A stretch of DNA of 64,000 nucleotides from Aliidiomarina indica (GTDB lineage Bacteria > Pseudomonadota > Gammaproteobacteria > Enterobacterales > Alteromonadaceae). The stretch is from NCBI RefSeq assembly GCF_015354615.1, contig NZ_JACAVQ010000004.1, positions 1 through 64,000 on the forward strand, written 5' to 3'. Below, in pieces: positions 62,515 to 64,000 of the stretch (its first letter is position 1; each line of letters starts with the position of its first letter). The position numbers and the translations under genes are program-made. The notes beneath the pieces were generated by a model. It saw only the letters and a list, made by a program, of their open reading frames with translations, did not search any database and was not told where the DNA came from.

Positions 62515-63801
62515 TTAGCTTGCATGTGGCGAGATGGGGCGAAAAATACCGGTTTTGGTCATATCACGAATTAAAGTGAACTGCTCCAGTGCGGTTACCG
62601 GATCAATTTTTTCAACGGCGTCTAAATTTAAAGCCGACCATTGGTCGCGCGTAATTTTAACAGAAATAAGGTAACTATCAGTTTCATGGCCCATGGCCTG
62701 ATCGGTTTGTTGGGTGTATCCCGATACAATAAGGTGATTGACGCTGGGAAGGGTAACAAAAGCCACCCCAATAAGCCGAAAAATAACGCCGTGAATGTGC
62801 TGCATATACTCTTTACGCTGCTGAGTGGCGCTCTTATCTTTAATCAGTAATCGCTTCCCTGTTTTGCTAACTTCCGCGGAGCGAGAGGGGAAAGCTTCCG
62901 TAGTGGGAAGATCGACGTCGATGAACACAACCACGTTATCATGCTGCTGGATATCGAAATCGATAAGTGTTTCCCGCGGCCAATCAAGTTCTGCCAGCTC
63001 GTGTTCGAGCAGCTCCTCCATAAAGGTCACATCATGATCGCGACGATGAACAAAGGTTTTCTGTAACTCAAGTTGCTCCTGGCGATGCGCGTCACGCTGC
63101 TTGGTCCATAGGGCGACGGCGTCGGCATACTCCTGCTGCAATTCCGTACGTACGCTGTTGATACGCTGATTTTCACTTTCCCATTCCTGTTGTAACGTCC
63201 TGGCCTTGGTGTCTCGTTTGGCAGCAAGCCGAGGAAACCACGCATGCCAAAACCATCGGCGCGGAAGCCGAGGCGGCTCCGGGCTGGCGGGAAGTTTGGG
63301 CTCTTGCGGATGGGGATGATTAAAGTTTACGGGTACGAACTCCGGCGCTTCCGTGCTGAGCGCAGGGGTATCATGATGAATGTTGAGCAGCAGTTCATTA
63401 TCGTCATTAATGCGCTCTAATTCGTTCTGTAGAAAGGTGTAAATAGACTCAGATTGTTGCTGCCAGAGCTGGCGCTCGATAGATTTATCAACGGCTTGCC
63501 CGTCTGGCCCGCGGAACAGAAGCTGTCCGCGATCGTCGAGCGTGAGCTGTACGCTAATTTTAGATTCATTCTGCGAGCGCTGCTGTTCGCGGGCGACCCG
63601 TCGCTGATGGGCAGGGCTTTTATCGAGGCGAGAGCGATAGGACAACCCAGTGCCCGGCGCACCCACATTGCTCCATACGCCGCGCTTTCCGGCAGTGATT
63701 GAAGCGCCACGAATTCCGGCGGATGCGCTCACACCCGACTTGCTAAAATTAAGGCGCACTCCGGGCAAAATGCGGACACGCCGATGAAATCGAAACGCCA
63801 T
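62515..63801 (-). CDS. DUF4236-domain protein
   Basis: This 428-aa protein begins with the DUF4236 motif (residues 3-55: FRFHRRVRILPGVRLNFSKS, then GRG- and GTGLSYRS-like segments). The rest is a charged helical region (about 150-270, probably coiled-coil) and a C-terminal alpha/beta domain with IDVDLPTTEAFP. The role of DUF4236 is unknown. The ATG at 63801 is directly followed upstream by the DUF962 stop. Confidence 0.8.
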   Translation of the reverse strand: MAFRFHRRVRILPGVRLNFSKSGVSASAGIRGASITAGKRGVWSNVGAPGTGLSYRSRLDKSPAHQRRVAREQQRSQNESKISVQLTLDDRGQLLFRGPDGQAVDKSIERQLWQQQSESIYTFLQNELERINDDNELLLNIHHDTPALSTEAPEFVPVNFNHPHPQEPKLPASPEPPRLPRRWFWHAWFPRLAAKRDTKARTLQQEWESENQRINSVRTELQQEYADAVALWTKQRDAHRQEQLELQKTFVHRRDHDVTFMEELLEHELAELDWPRETLIDFDIQQHDNVVVFIDVDLPTTEAFPSRSAEVSKTGKRLLIKDKSATQQRKEYMQHIHGVIFRLIGVAFVTLPSVNHLIVSGYTQQTDQAMGHETDSYLISVKITRDQWSALNLDAVEKIDPVTALEQFTLIRDMTKTGIFRPISPHAS

Positions 63802-64000
63802 TTACCAAGGCAACCGGCCGGTAAGCACGTCTTTAAGCATCACCCAATCACCCATCAGGCTGTAAATGGGATGTTTGAATGTGGCGGGCTTATTCTTTTC
63901 AAAGAAGAAATGCCCAACCCATGCAAAGCCGTAACCCACCACGGGCACGGCCCACAACCACACGTATGCACTACTGAGAATGGCGTAAACAATGATGGCC
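63802..64000 (-). CDS. DUF962 (Mpo1-like) membrane protein, partial
   Basis: The minus-strand frame is open to the window edge and ends in TAA at 63802. It reads VVGYGFAWVGHFFFEKNKPA, TFKHPIYSLMGDW and a LTGRLPW tail, matching DUF962/YGL010w-like proteins, whose yeast member Mpo1 is an iron-dependent dioxygenase in fatty-acid alpha-oxidation. The conserved histidines in VGHFFFEKN and FKHP are present. The N-terminal part lies outside the window. Confidence 0.85.
   Translation of the reverse strand, partial: AIIVYAILSSAYVWLWAVPVVGYGFAWVGHFFFEKNKPATFKHPIYSLMGDWVMLKDVLTGRLPW

Overview
The window is chromosomal DNA of a gammaproteobacterium. Several protein families (CPXCG Cys-rich protein, CHRD lipoprotein, SIMPL protein, pirin/isochorismatase/LysR block, DoxX, cytochrome b561 with a catalase-like partner) suggest a marine Alteromonadales- or Oceanospirillales-like lineage, but there is no rRNA or tRNA gene to fix the taxonomy. 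I see no CRISPR array and no complete insertion sequence.

Positions 1 to about 32,650 are a defence island. It opens with a possible IS3-family end, a gamma-glutamylcyclotransferase gene followed by an attC-like site (a probable stray integron cassette), a broken hsdR, and a coupled pair made of a TPR/acidic protein and a SNF2 helicase. A decayed ISAs1-family transposase separates this from a 25-kb, single-strand array: WYL regulator, unknown protein, DrmD-like SNF2 helicase, 1,621-aa Eco57I/DrmMI-like adenine methyltransferase, two coupled small membrane proteins, a GmrSD-like DUF262/DUF1524 nuclease, a decayed gene, then a Zorya-type ZorA/ZorB motor, an HNH nuclease, a 2,141-aa DUF1998-type helicase with a putative PD-(D/E)XK tail, and a UvrD-type helicase with a RelE/ParE-like N-terminus. 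No single named system I know has this gene set. It reads as a DISARM/Druantia-like helicase-methylase core with a Zorya type II-like module built into it, and it is the main candidate for an undescribed system. The logic I infer is self-marking by the methyltransferase, DNA sensing or translocation by three helicases, cleavage by the DUF262, HNH and PD-(D/E)XK nucleases, and an envelope trigger from the ZorAB motor, all under a WYL repressor.

From 32.7 to 46.6 kb there is a mixed accessory region. It contains an IS3 orfA relic, a tandem AAA+ ATPase, a GGDEF / membrane Mrr nuclease / EEP operon, a methyltransferase-HNH pair, a HEPN-like protein, a serine hydrolase, an XRE regulator with membrane segments, an SRAP protein and a NERD protein. 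Three promoter regions here carry the same dyad, TGCGACA-N5-TGTCGCA, which points to a shared unknown regulator.

From 47 to 64 kb the content looks like core genome: ankyrin protein, five-repeat CHRD lipoprotein, SIMPL protein, isochorismatase/pirin/LysR, YjbQ, an EB_dh-like lipoprotein, a sirtuin, a DOPA-dioxygenase pseudogene beside DoxX and LysR, a DEDDh exonuclease, a membrane protein with a mini XRE regulator, cytochrome b561 with a catalase-like protein, a DUF4236 protein, and a DUF962 gene cut by the window edge. This part is studded with a GC-rich palindromic repeat family, single or as doublets of about 110 bp, that I did not find in the defence island.
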